This document shows, in pieces, positions 36,901-48,800 of a stretch of 64,000 nucleotides of DNA. Where the stretch lies: positions 9,114,001 through 9,178,000 of the forward strand of contig NC_134434.1 of assembly GCF_030867145.1 (NCBI RefSeq), read 5' to 3'. Every line of letters starts with the position of its first letter. Position 1 is the stretch's first letter. This DNA comes from Opisthocomus hoazin (lineage: Eukaryota > Chordata > Aves > Opisthocomiformes > Opisthocomidae). Both the position numbers and the translations under genes were made by a program. Below the pieces are notes generated by a model. That model saw only the letters and a list, made by a program, of their open reading frames with translations, ran no database searches and was not told where the DNA came from.

Positions 36901-37620
36901 TGATATTTCGCACCACTGGAGAATGTAGGAGTTCTACATGCCTTCTATCAAGGGAGACTTTGAGCACTTTCATAAAGTTAACATGGAATACATGGACTCC
37001 TCAAATGTTTTTACTTCCTATCTCTCTTTAAGCATAGGATTTATTTTTAATTGTTTTCAAGGTACTTGTACCACAAAGAATTCATGGACTCTAACCATCA
37101 AGATTACGCAGAACAGCAACACAGGTGGTATTTTCTACATAAAAGCACACAGCCAGTTCTAAACGAAAACTGTGAGGATAAATTAAATATCCCTCCAACT
37201 TTTAAAGGCCTGCTAATCAGAAAAAGAGGATTCTTGAAGGTGCATTTGCCCTCAGATTATGAACAGACCTTTGAGAATTACACAGCAAAAATCAGGACTT
37301 CCATTATACATGGCACTGCGGGTAGAGCTCAGTATTTTTCTGGCTTGTATCCTAGCTCCTATAACTGATCGAGTCTCAATAGCAATTCTCTTCCCATAGT
37401 TCCTTTCAATACAATGCTTTACTTGATAAAAGAAAGCGTTTGCTAAAAAGACTTTTGGAAAAGAAGCAATATCCAAACAAAAACATTTACCTTTAAAGAG
37501 ACAAAAGACATGCTTTCTGTGAGCAAAGCAATACGCTTCTCTTTCTTCCTGTACACCCTAACTACTGCATCTGTCTTCAAATGTTTGCAACTGACAACAC
37601 TCTTTGCAAGTACAGAAACC
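33901..37620. other. Intergenic between convergent genes
   Basis: AT-rich DNA between the tail-to-tail genes SLC16A3 and CSNK1D. It may include the distal part of either 3' untranslated region. No coding exon or mobile element could be supported. Confidence 0.4.
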
Positions 37621-37625
37621 TCTTT

Positions 37626-37646
37626 AAAAAAAAAAAAAAAAAAAAA
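37626..37646 (+). repeat. Poly(A) homopolymer, 21 bases
   Basis: A run of A followed by an AAG-rich stretch (AATAAGAAGAAGAAAGAAG). On the minus strand this is poly(T). Confidence 0.9.
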
Positions 37647-38794
37647 TAAGAAGAAGAAAGAAGTTACACAAAGTACAGAGTAAGGATACACTGTAAGTAA
37701 GTTACACCAAAGAAGAACAGAAGTCATTATGAATGTATTTACACAATTGTTAAAGTACACAAATACAGTGGTAGTACAAATGAAGTGCTCCGAGATACTG
37801 GTTTTCAATACACAGGTTCATACAGACAGTCTAACTATTTTCCGCTTGATGGAATTTAACTATTATGAAGGACAAAAATTGCCCACAAGTGAGTACAATT
37901 CTAGAAGTCTGCAGTCAACTTTTACGCATAGTACAGCAATCTAATGTTCCAGATACAGCGAATAAAGAGGCTGCCTTCTTAAGTCCCTCTAACGGTACAT
38001 TATTAACCACAAATATTTACAAGGAAAGCACAGTGAAGTGTAGAACTGTTCAAATGGTAGTGCACATGCCTAAAATACTGAATTTTATAGTAACTGAGGA
38101 AATAATTCTTACGCAAACTTATCCATGGATCAAACTCTTAAGCGTTTCCACTATACTGTCCCCAAACACAGGTTTCCCCAGTCAGACCCAGAGTACACAC
38201 AAGCAAGTAGCGAATGTTCTGAAAACATCCAAAGAAGAGTGACTAATACTCAATATGTGGACTTTTGAAAGGGGCAAAAAACAAATTGTAAACCCCGAAA
38301 CAATAAAAGTTACTCTTCATAAAACTCTGAAGACCAATATGCCTTTTAAAAAACTTGTTTTCAAGCAGGGAAGAATTTCTTAATATACCTAACTGTTCAA
38401 AAAAAATCTCTGTATATACTTTCATTTTCAAAGTGGAACTTCCCATTTCTTCAGTCATACTAGTATAAACATTACTTCTGATACTGTTCCAAGTACTGTG
38501 AGGACACCATACCTACTTTTATTTTATGAGACTGTTTACAGCAACAAACAACATGAAGAATCTCCCACATTCTATAACCAACAGGTGCTAACAACACCTG
38601 CAACAATTTTTTTCAGCAACCCAAGTTGAGTCATTCATTCCTAGCTAATGATTCTGGGCATACTCAGGAATTAAATACAGTATGCACCTGAATTGTAAAA
38701 ATTCTCAGGATTTCACAGCAAGAGTAGGTTGTTTTGTTTTTTTTTAAGTAATTCCTTTTTTGAGTCTTGGCATGAAACAGAAGGCCTGAATCAA

Positions 38795-38808
38795 TTTATT
38801 TATTTATT
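38795..38808 (-). terminator. Candidate CSNK1D poly(A) signal cluster
   Basis: Three overlapping TTTATT units on the plus strand read as overlapping AATAAA hexamers on the minus strand, about 1 kb below the most distal CSNK1D stop codon. The position is reasonable for a 3' end, but other hexamers exist nearby and use is unproven. Confidence 0.35.
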
Positions 38809-39837
38809 TTTAAACATGTAGATGTTGAATGAAACGTGAAAATACACTGAAGATTCAGTAGCAATGTGTATTTTCCACTTGCAATACCCTCCAAGCTAAC
38901 CAGCCTCAAAGTGCAGGAAACACAATTTTACCAGTAAAAACAATGTTTGGAACTATTCATTTATCCAAACTGATCAGAGAGACAGGACAATATTTCAAAT
39001 TCTAAATCCCTCATACAGTAGAGTCTTTCACTTTGTCCTTCATATTCTTTACAAAAAAAGAAGTCCATTATCACCCTCTCTACTATACTTAAGACTCTCC
39101 TGCAGGGTATTTAGTTCTCTTTTATGAAAAAGAATGAGTATTAAAAATTCCTTTGTGTTACACGGAAAGTTAAATTTTAAGTGTGAATGAAGACAGCAAA
39201 CAGCAAAGTAAAATTCTAACAGTTTTAAAAATTTTATGAGAAAACTGTCTCAGTCAGAATGGGACCACACAAATAAGTGAACAGTTTAAATAAAGTCAGA
39301 TGGTTTTGATTCATTTACATGTTCCCTGCCAGACTAATTTTTTCAAACAAGAAATTTCAAGTAATTGTCTTTAGTTTAGGTTTGTTTATACTCTACATTT
39401 TTAAATCAGACAAAAGCAAGAGTTCTTTACAGAGAATTAAGCCAATAATTTTAGCAAAATGATACAAAAAACTTTCTGAAACCAAGTAAAATATTTATAG
39501 TTACAGTAGAATAATAAAAAGGGGGTAAAGTCTGCCTGCCGCCTGTGGAGGGAAAACTGAAACGGCCATCCGATAACAGGCGGTCAACTCTGTAAACCAT
39601 CTTTCTTTTCCAGCCCTGTTACCACAGGGTTCTCTTAAGGTCATTGGGTTTCTGGCAAAAGCGTCCTGTAATGGCAGCTGCTGGAGTCTGTCCGTGTTCC
39701 TCCAAGTGTCTTTTAAGTCACATGGAGAACTCCAGTTGTAATATTTCCACTCTAGTTTAGGATATTTTTGCTAGTAAAGCCATTGGTAACATAGGAGATC
39801 AGCCATGCATTATCTGCCCTCCACGGCAAAATAATTT

Positions 39838-39888
39838 TCATCGGTGCACAGCAGACTGGAGAACACTGGTAGTTACCCGTGCAGGAAT
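39838..39888 (-). CDS. CSNK1D: CSNK1D alternative last exon, IPARV...VHR (delta-1 type)
   Basis: After acceptor GGCTTTGGTAG the minus strand reads [16 protein letters not shown], then TGA at 39840-39838. Human delta-1 ends IPGRVASSGLQSVVHR, so this 16-residue tail is the counterpart with a few substitutions. It lies 1.9 kb downstream of the other terminal exon, so choice between them is by alternative acceptor and 3'-end use. Confidence 0.93.
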   Translation of the reverse strand: MPARVTTSVLQSAVHR

Positions 39889-42800
39889 CTACCAAAGCCA
39901 AAAAACAAGACAATATCAGTACATATCCTTCCAATTAACATACAAGTGGCTCTCAATGTACTCTTAAATAATTCATTGCCAAAACTAAGTGTGTGAACTT
40001 AAAATCCAATGAGCTATACACTGTTTCCCAAACACCTGTAGCTACACGAAGTTCCCTGTATTTTCCTCCTTTATTAGAAGTTAACATGGAAAAATCACCT
40101 TTCCAGCCAGAGGGGATGTTTTAAAGAAAAGCAAACAGAGCATAAACATGCACAGAAGAAAGAATAAACCAGATGAAAACATTACCAATGTGCAGAAACA
40201 GACTCAATGAATAATTAAGTTTGGGGGAAAAAAAAAAATCCCAGTAAAAGGATAAAAAAAAAATTATTTGCAATGGCTTTTCATTTTCAATGGGACATGG
40301 TGGTTAAAGACCCTTCATTAATTTCCATAGCTTGATCTATTCCAGTAACAGTGTAACATTATTTCAATAACACTTCCACTGTGAAAGTGAAAAACAACCA
40401 CACACCACTGCAATTTAAGAAGCGAGATATCTCTAAGTAGCTGTATCAGTATTCAGTATTAATTTCAGTTGCAAACAGCTACAAATAGTACGGCATACAG
40501 TAAAGGCCAACCACCGCAGACACAAACCAGAGCAGACTAGAACCCGCAGGTCTCCCGCTTACAAGCACACACTCCCACTTTCCAGTGCAAAGCTTTAGGT
40601 TTGCCTTTTTTTAAAACAAAACAAAAAAAAATTTACTCAGGTCTGAAAACTGGACTTTAAAGTGTTAAGTGATCCATTTACAGTTGGATCTTTTTATATG
40701 TTCTAAGCTGTTTACAAAGCAGCTTGTGCACAGTCAGCCAAGCACACAAAGCAGGAAGAGAGAACAGAAGAGGAACAGCAGGATTCTTCACCAACTAGAG
40801 ATACAGGATTAGTGCAAGCTTAGGCTTTACAGAGAAAGTGAGGCAGCAGACGGAGTAATAAAACAGAATTTATTAAGGAAAAGAAAAATCTCACAGCCTT
40901 TTTTTAATAAGAAGCAAAGAAAAGAAGCTCCTTGAAATACTTAAGAAAGCATCCTTTGGCCATCAAGGTTCAGATTCCAACTGAAACTTGCTATTTCCCT
41001 GATGAAGCCTGTCATTGCCAAAAGCATAACAGACTAAAAAACGAAAAGCCGCACACAGAAAGGCAGGAACTTCTACCGCACTGAACAGTGGAAAGGAGTT
41101 CTAAATACTCAAATCAGTCCACCTTGAGATGCTCATGTTCAAACTATTCTCATTAGTATGTGAACATTTTTAAAATATAGATACTAATAGATCTAAGTAT
41201 TTTTAAAATGACATCTCATAAGGAATGGAGAAGAATATAAAACAGTGAAAAATGGACATGGCTGTAGTAGAACATTCCATTCACGACAAGACAGAGCCTC
41301 ATTTGAATAATATAGCCAATTGAGTCTTCATATGAAGTATTTTGGTTTTCAATTCTGAAGCAGATCTGTTTTTTGAATGGGTGACACAAAGCTGCATGAA
41401 CATCCCCAGAAAGACACATAATTCTCAAACAGCTGAAATTTAGGCTTGCTTATTTTGTTTTATTGTTGATGCTTGAATGACTTTAGGGACTTTTAAGTCA
41501 CTATTTTTGTCAATTCTGCGTAAGAGTTCAAGTGGAACAGCAGCAGTAATTCAATTTTTGGCAGGACACTTAAGTTTGAGAAAAATCAATGGTCCATCTG
41601 ACCAGAAGGCGCAGGTACAACTATGAGGTAACGTGAGGAGAAGAAGCAAAGTTGGAAGTTTCCAAAGATTTTTTTTTTCCCCACCCCATCCAAAGTTTTG
41701 GTGTCTAATGAGAAGCACTCACCCAGTGCTGCCTTCCAACGAAAGGAGACGAGCAGCTACTTGCCATGGTGTTCAAAAGGAATGCTATTCTGAGGTAGGG
41801 GAAAAGACAGCAATTTGTAACAGTTGCACTGCCCCGATATATAAAGATGTCTAACAAATATCCAACCTAAACTTGCAGTAGCAAACGTATCTTTTGAGGG
41901 GCTCTGATTTCAGACTTGTATAAGACATTTCTGTCGCATTAAGAGATATGTGAAAGGAAGAAATCATTATTCCTCAAAGAAAGCTGACAGGGTCAGAAGA
42001 ACAACTCAGAGTATGATGCCTATTAAGATGGATATATGGAAAAAGACTTGCTCATGAGGAGATGGAAAATGCAGAGGCATTGGAAGTATGTTGCTTTTTC
42101 CTCAGGGAAGCGGCACAACACTTAAGTTGCTCAATGCCAGTGTTGGCTACAGTCTTCTGAAAACCTCTCCTGCCAAAAACACTTAATCAAATATTTCTTT
42201 GTGCAGCATTCCAATATTTTCTTCCAACGACAGAGAGAATACCTCTATTACCAGGAGGAGTTATGCACAGATTTGACTGTTGGGCACTGAACATGCTACA
42301 TTCGGGGGGGGGGGGGGGGGGGGGGGGGGGAACCCAAAACAACAACTTACTGTATACCATGAGCAGATCAAACCTTCTGTGAAAGGAAATGAAGGCTACT
42401 CACACATAACTAGACTCCTGATACGATCACTGCTTTCAGGATGCAGTCTGTGCAATGTGGACTGACAGAACTGATTCAAAGTAGCGTTTACTGGAATACT
42501 CACGACCTCGTTCACTACATTTCTTAATGTTTAAAGACTGACTACATAAAGGAGACGGTGAACAATTCACTCACAGAGCTTAAGAGCAGAAGGATCTTTT
42601 AACAGCTGGTATGATTGTCTGTCCAGCACTGATCATAACTCTTCATTGCACAGAAACCTGCAATTTAGACTTGCTTTAGACCTGAAAACACCACCTAGAA
42701 ATGAATCCAGGTTTGATACAAAGACAAATAGAACAGATGATCTACTTCTTCTAGAAGTTGTTTTAGTGGCTAAATGCCTTCACTTTGATCTCTGTTTTGC

Positions 42801-45800
42801 TTTTCTTTAAATGTGAGTGGTTTTAATTTTAAGCAATAGGTTCCTCACATATGTTTTCTGTATAAATGCCAGTTCCTGTTAAAATCATTGTCTCTAAAAT
42901 ACTACACCAACTGACTCAAAATGATCTCTTACCTTTCAGACAAACTGAAAGATGCTGATTTGAAACTCCTGAATTATACAATCTTTTTTCCCAAGCTCAT
43001 TTTTTAAGGCTCTTCTCTGTGTTACTCAGTTTTCCAGCAGTTTAAGATACTGAAAACTGAACTGAATATTCCAGCATCCGTCTCATCAATGACATGAAAA
43101 AACCTCTCCATTTCTGTTCATCACTATATCATACACAGATTCAAGGATGAAATTACGCCCTTTTGTTATGACACCACACTAACCTCTCCAACATTATACT
43201 TAAAACCTCCTCAGTCATTGCTTGCCACAGATATAGTTCCAACATACAACACAAGGGGCTCCACTCCTTCATCCTAACCAGGCTTTGAAGTACTGCATTA
43301 ATACACACTTCATTTGAAAGGCTTCACCTGACTGCTCAACTCTCATTAATGTTTATTGCTGCTAAACATCTCACAACTTTCAGGTTTTTAACTGTTGCAT
43401 TCACTTCCATATAATCGAGAGAAGTACTGAATAATGTGTGCCATAGAATTTAAGTAATTTCCTTAGAAACACTGAAGTTTCACAAACCATTTTGTAGACA
43501 TCCTAGCTGTTACTCCAATAAACACTTGTTAGTTAGTCTCACAAAGTGCTAGTCTCTCTAACGAGAACGATTTAGGTAATACGCCAACATTACCTTGGAG
43601 GTGGGGAATATACATGACATCTATTTTGCTATCCTTACCAATTGCCATTTTTCTGTGAGTGTTAAATTTCTCCGAGAAAATCTATTTTCCACAAAAGAAT
43701 TTTGGTTCGTATTATCTACATTCCCAGCCTTATTTTTCAGTTTCAGTCTGATCAGAACTCATTTTGGAAAAAAGAAAGATAAAAATGTGGAGTCATCTTT
43801 AAGAACCTTACTTGGAGGTAAGTAGCTTTCATTATTTCTTTATTCTGCACGTCCATCGCCCTGAGTTTAAAACACAGTAGCCCTTCCTCTAGATGAGAGG
43901 TAGAGATCACAGATGCAGCACTGCCTTACCAAACCAAGGCAGCCATATAAAATAACAAACCCAAATTTATGAAGTTATAAATAACAACTCTAACAAATGT
44001 AGTTCTTAACATAGGCTATCTGTAGATCTGCATAGCAAACTTTAATAGCTGCTTTCTACCACGAGTACGGTCTAAGCACTTCCTGAAAAAGGAACAGTGG
44101 TAGTATATTTACTTAGGGCTTACTAAGGAAACTAACAATGGAATGGGCATGGACAGTTGCTGTTCTTTACTGTTCTCCTGATAAGAAGTGGTATAGATGA
44201 TTTTTTATATTCTTACACCTAACCAATCAAAACTCTCTTTAATAACCTTGCCATGCGAATTGGATACTTTAGGTTTTCCTCACTAAGGACAAAGTATAAA
44301 GGGAAACCCATGGCTTTAATTGGTAAGCCAGTTAACATCTAAGGATAAATTTTTATTATGGAAGAGCTACTTTAACGTTATGAAGACAGTTAAGAGCGTA
44401 AGCTATGAGAACTTGCAACTTGAGCCATCTTGCCTGTTATGGAGTAAGCGAGACCTAGAAAAACGAAAAGCAAATTTTCTCCAACGAGCTCAAGGGGAAG
44501 CGTTATAAGGTAAAGTCTAAGGAAATCTCTCTTGCCTTCCAAATCCGAGAGGTCCATGGGAAGCTGTTTAAATTATAACAGATTTGCACACTGTTACTCA
44601 GTCACCATGAGTGGAGACCAGCAGTGGTTCACTGCCTCGGTAAGATGATAAATGCTTAATTCTAACAAACTCAGAGAAGATCCTGACTAGGCCGCTACTG
44701 GGATTGTAAAGAAGTCAACTGAATGATCCCATACTTTGAGCAGAGTGTTAGAAAGTGCAGGTATGGAAATGTACCATTAAGCCAGACTGAACTGTTGGCC
44801 CACACCACAACTTGCACATCTGGATACTGAAACACTACTTAAAAACCCCCACAGTCCTACACAATCTCAGAGTCTTCCCATTTTACAAGTTAGGCAGAAC
44901 CAAAATGTATCTGCAAACCCACCTGGATTACTTGTACATTACAATGCTTAGAAAAGTGTCACATACATACCGAGCTACATGTTCATAATACAGCAAAAAA
45001 ACCTGATAGATATACTCTCTCCTAACATAGTCAAGTAACATCACTGCATTTATTTCTGTTACTCCCATTAGTTATTTATCTGACTGGTAACAGAGACAAA
45101 GCATCCGAGATTCACTCAGAATGACAGAGATGAACCCTGGGCACACACACTTTACCAGCAAACCACCTTTACATTTGAGTAAAGGTTTAGGGGGAACTTG
45201 GCATCACAACCTCACAGAACAGCCAATCTAGTCCAATCCCACTACCCAAAATGCAGTCAACTACAGCAGGCTGCTCAGGACAATGTCCAACTGGGTCCCA
45301 GGTAATTTGGCACAGGCAGGCTCCGCATTCTCTTAGGGCAGCCTGTTGCAGCCCTTGCCTACTCTCATAGTAAATGTTTTTTCTCACGTCTAAATGCAAT
45401 TTCTTTTATTCCTATTTGTGCCCACTGTCCGTTGTCCATTCACTGGATATGGCTGAGCAGAGTCTGGCTGCACCTTCTTGCATTCTTCTATCAGGTATTT
45501 ATGCGTATTTACGAGATACGTAACTATGTGCAGTTCTACCCTCTTTGTTTTCATACTGTTTACAATCTTCAGCCATAAAATATGTCAATGTGAGGATTTC
45601 TGGTGGTAAGAATTACAGTTCAGTGAAGAATTCAAGCTGGCAAAAGTTGCCACCAAAGCCAACACGGAAAACCTCACCTGTCTCCTATGCTTGTCCAGTC
45701 ATTTCTGCCCCTCAACTGTTCACCCCTCATGCAAACGCAAACATTTGTGCAGCTACATGGTGAAACAATTCATTCAGTCGAAAAACAGTCCAAAAAAATC

Positions 45801-48800
45801 CCACTTCACTTTTGTCACAGACTTGCTTCTTCAATCCAGTTCACCCTCAGTCTTCATCAGATACCCACCTGGCCTCCATCTAAAAGAGCATTCCCTCTAG
45901 CAGTACGATTTTATATATAAGAACATGTACTATCCAAAACAATTCATTTTGCCAATTAAATGACAAAGCCAAAAGGAATCGAGTTACTTTTTATCAATGT
46001 GCTCTTTCAACGAGGAATAAAATGAGTCCACAGCAAAATCTGTGCAGTTAGAACTCCAGCACAGCATTGAGGCATGATGGAAAAACCCCTAGACGACTGC
46101 ACCAGTCCTTGTAACAGACTGCTCTCCCAGTAATGTTGCAGTATGCCTACAGTACAGGTGATTCCCCATTCTGTAGCTAAGACTGAAGGCAAGCTGTACA
46201 AAGCCAGGCCACACACTACTTAAGACAAGTCTGTGTGAATACCCTGAAAAAGGAATGTAAGCTACAGCATGAACTGTTGAAAATATATTTAAACAGTGTT
46301 GGTCAGTCTTACAAAGAAGCATTCTTAAAATCTTTTTGCTAAGTCATCGTGACCAATGAGGATGATTTCCGTGCTGACTATGGCTACGAATCACTATCAT
46401 TCGTCCTCCTGCCATCCTCTTCAAATCAGCCTTCTGCGACCTATCCATCATCCACACATGTGGCTTCTTACCTGCTCTGAATTACAGTACTGCGCTACAA
46501 TATTTTTTCACTTCTGCACTTTCTGTTATTCATCAACTATTTCTTGTCTATTCTGCACCAATACTGTTTGCTCTGTTGGTTTGGAAACATGACTCAGAAC
46601 TGCCTCTCACTCACTCTGCTTTCTCATTGATAACAGAAATAAGAAATTCATTGAGCATAGGAGCTAAACACCATAATTGTAGGTAAAAACGCTGTATCTC
46701 TAGGATTTTGCATCATCTCATACACCAATGACTCTGTATTACTTTGAGTATTTTATGCTTACTGTTGTCAAGGTTAAAAAAAAAAAAGTAATTTCTTCTT
46801 TACAGTAGTCTACAGCCACACCACAAACATTCAGCTAAAATGTCAAGTATTTATGAGTCAACATATTCTGCAGTATCAGTATGATATCACATCAATTAGC
46901 TTGTATGTCCTTTTGGCAAATTAACTTTATCAAATCACCCTCATTTTCCCACGACACAGAAATCTTCTCTACCTGCGAAGTTGACATGCGAGAGGTATCC
47001 TGTCGGCCTGTTAAGTCGGACGACGAGATATTGACTGGGGCACCACGATGCAATCTCATACTCACTTTCCTTTCGCGTTCCATACCAGATACTGGCCGAG
47101 GAGAGGTGTTGGCTGTGAGAAAAACCACATTATATTCGCGTAACGAGAAATGGGATTATGACACGGTCACTGGAAAAATCACTCTCTGGCTGTTTGCATA
47201 CAAAACTTTCAGAATGTCATACAAGAGAAATCAAAGCCTTTGTTTTATATTCACAGACATCTAAGCAGCAATTGGCAGGTAATGAGTGTATACAATTACC
47301 TTCAATCTACTGAAAAGCAAGGGGGAGAAAAAACAAATTAAAAACCCAAACCCTGATCAGAGACTAATACCACTCAGGTATCCCAATTCTAATTCCGACT
47401 TTCTAACGACCAGGAACAAAGTGCAAATTACAGTAGTCTACAAAGTGCATCTATCCAGGTATTTGCTTACTTACCAGCATGTGAAGTTGGGGTAAGAGGA
47501 GTAGGAGGAGCTACATCTTGTGTTCCTCTCAGCCTGCCGGAAGCAGTGGAGGGTAATCCACGCACAGCTGGATTTCGTGTATGTCTCAATCTTTCCTCTC
47601 GTTCTCGCCTTTCACGTTCAGCATCTTCAGCTGCTCTGCTTGCACCCTACGGGTCAAGACTAGTGAACAACTTCAAGGATTACTGAGCTTACAACTATGT
47701 ACTCCGATAAAACTACTGAAAATAAAGAATTGGACAACCTTTGAATTGAAGTTTTGCTAGGGCATTAATTATTCTGGTAAATTTTCTTGTGAACTGCCAT
47801 AAATTTTGTTCATACAACTACTGGCATAGTCTTCAAAATGCTAATGCACATACATACTGTTATGGCAGCTGGACACCTCCTTAACAGTTGCAAGTGACCT
47901 GTGCTGAAGATCAAGGTGGGTGAAAATAACAATCCTTCAACCCAGCCTGGTGACTGCCCTGAAGGAAGCATCTCAGAAGCCTTTCCTCATTTCCTGATCT
48001 TTTCTCCTAGACAATAGAGCTTACAGGAGGAAAAACCCGAGACAATCTTACAGTATCAGTTAAGACACTCAAAACTGACAACATAGTAAAAAAAAGTTTT
48101 AGAAAGCTATGTCAGCTACTCACGAATTTCAACATGTTCCAGTCAAACACATAATCGTAGGAGAACCCTTGTCGGTGGAATAGGTTTCTGAATAACTGCC
48201 TTAGATAGGAATAGTCCGGTTTGTCATCAAAACGCAAAGAACGGCAGAAATTCAAGTATGTGGCAAATTCAGCTGTAATAGAAGAAAGCCTGTTTTTTCC
48301 CTTCAGCTTCACATTTGCTTTTTGTAATTCCAAATCATAAAAAAACCCAACTACTCCAAACGCAACAAACAGAAAATCTCCTAAACCTAAGAAAAAGAAT
48401 AATGACCTAATACTAGAAATCTGAAGGCAACACTACAGCCCATCTATCAAGTCAACCCTGAATAGGAAACTGTCTATCACAGAGTCAGCAAAGATCTCAT
48501 TTGTCAACAGCAGGGAGGACCCAATATTAGAGTTCTTTAACCAACAGTTGTGGGGGGGGTGTGTGTGATGTGGATGACAGGTTTAAAATTACAGCTGAGT
48601 AAAAAAAAAGATTTTTTTTTTCTCTTTCTTTGCTTTGAATATATTTAAATACCATTTCTTGTGGGACATGGAATAGCATCTCTTTGTTGTTAAGTCACAT
48701 AAAGATTCATATCTGCTACGCCTCAAAACATGCAAAATCTAGGGGTCCTGTATAAATTTCCCATGTAAGTCATGCTACAATTTTAGATTTGCAATGGTCT

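Larger units (their letters stand above)
41790..46972 (-). other. CSNK1D terminal intron
   Basis: A 5.2 kb intron (7.1 kb to the distal exon) containing the poly(G) tract and an old CR1 fragment, both listed separately. No exon-like segment with splice signals was recognised. Confidence 0.7.

Noticed and set aside
37051-37368. A 105-codon plus-strand frame before the A21 tract, considered as a retrocopy
   Set aside because: No resemblance to a known protein was found, and the frame does not extend to the A tract.
46973-47646. Assignment of the kinase to CSNK1E instead of CSNK1D
   Set aside because: The tail segment [11 protein letters not shown] and both terminal exons match CK1 delta, and the SLC16A3 neighbour fits the CSNK1D locus.
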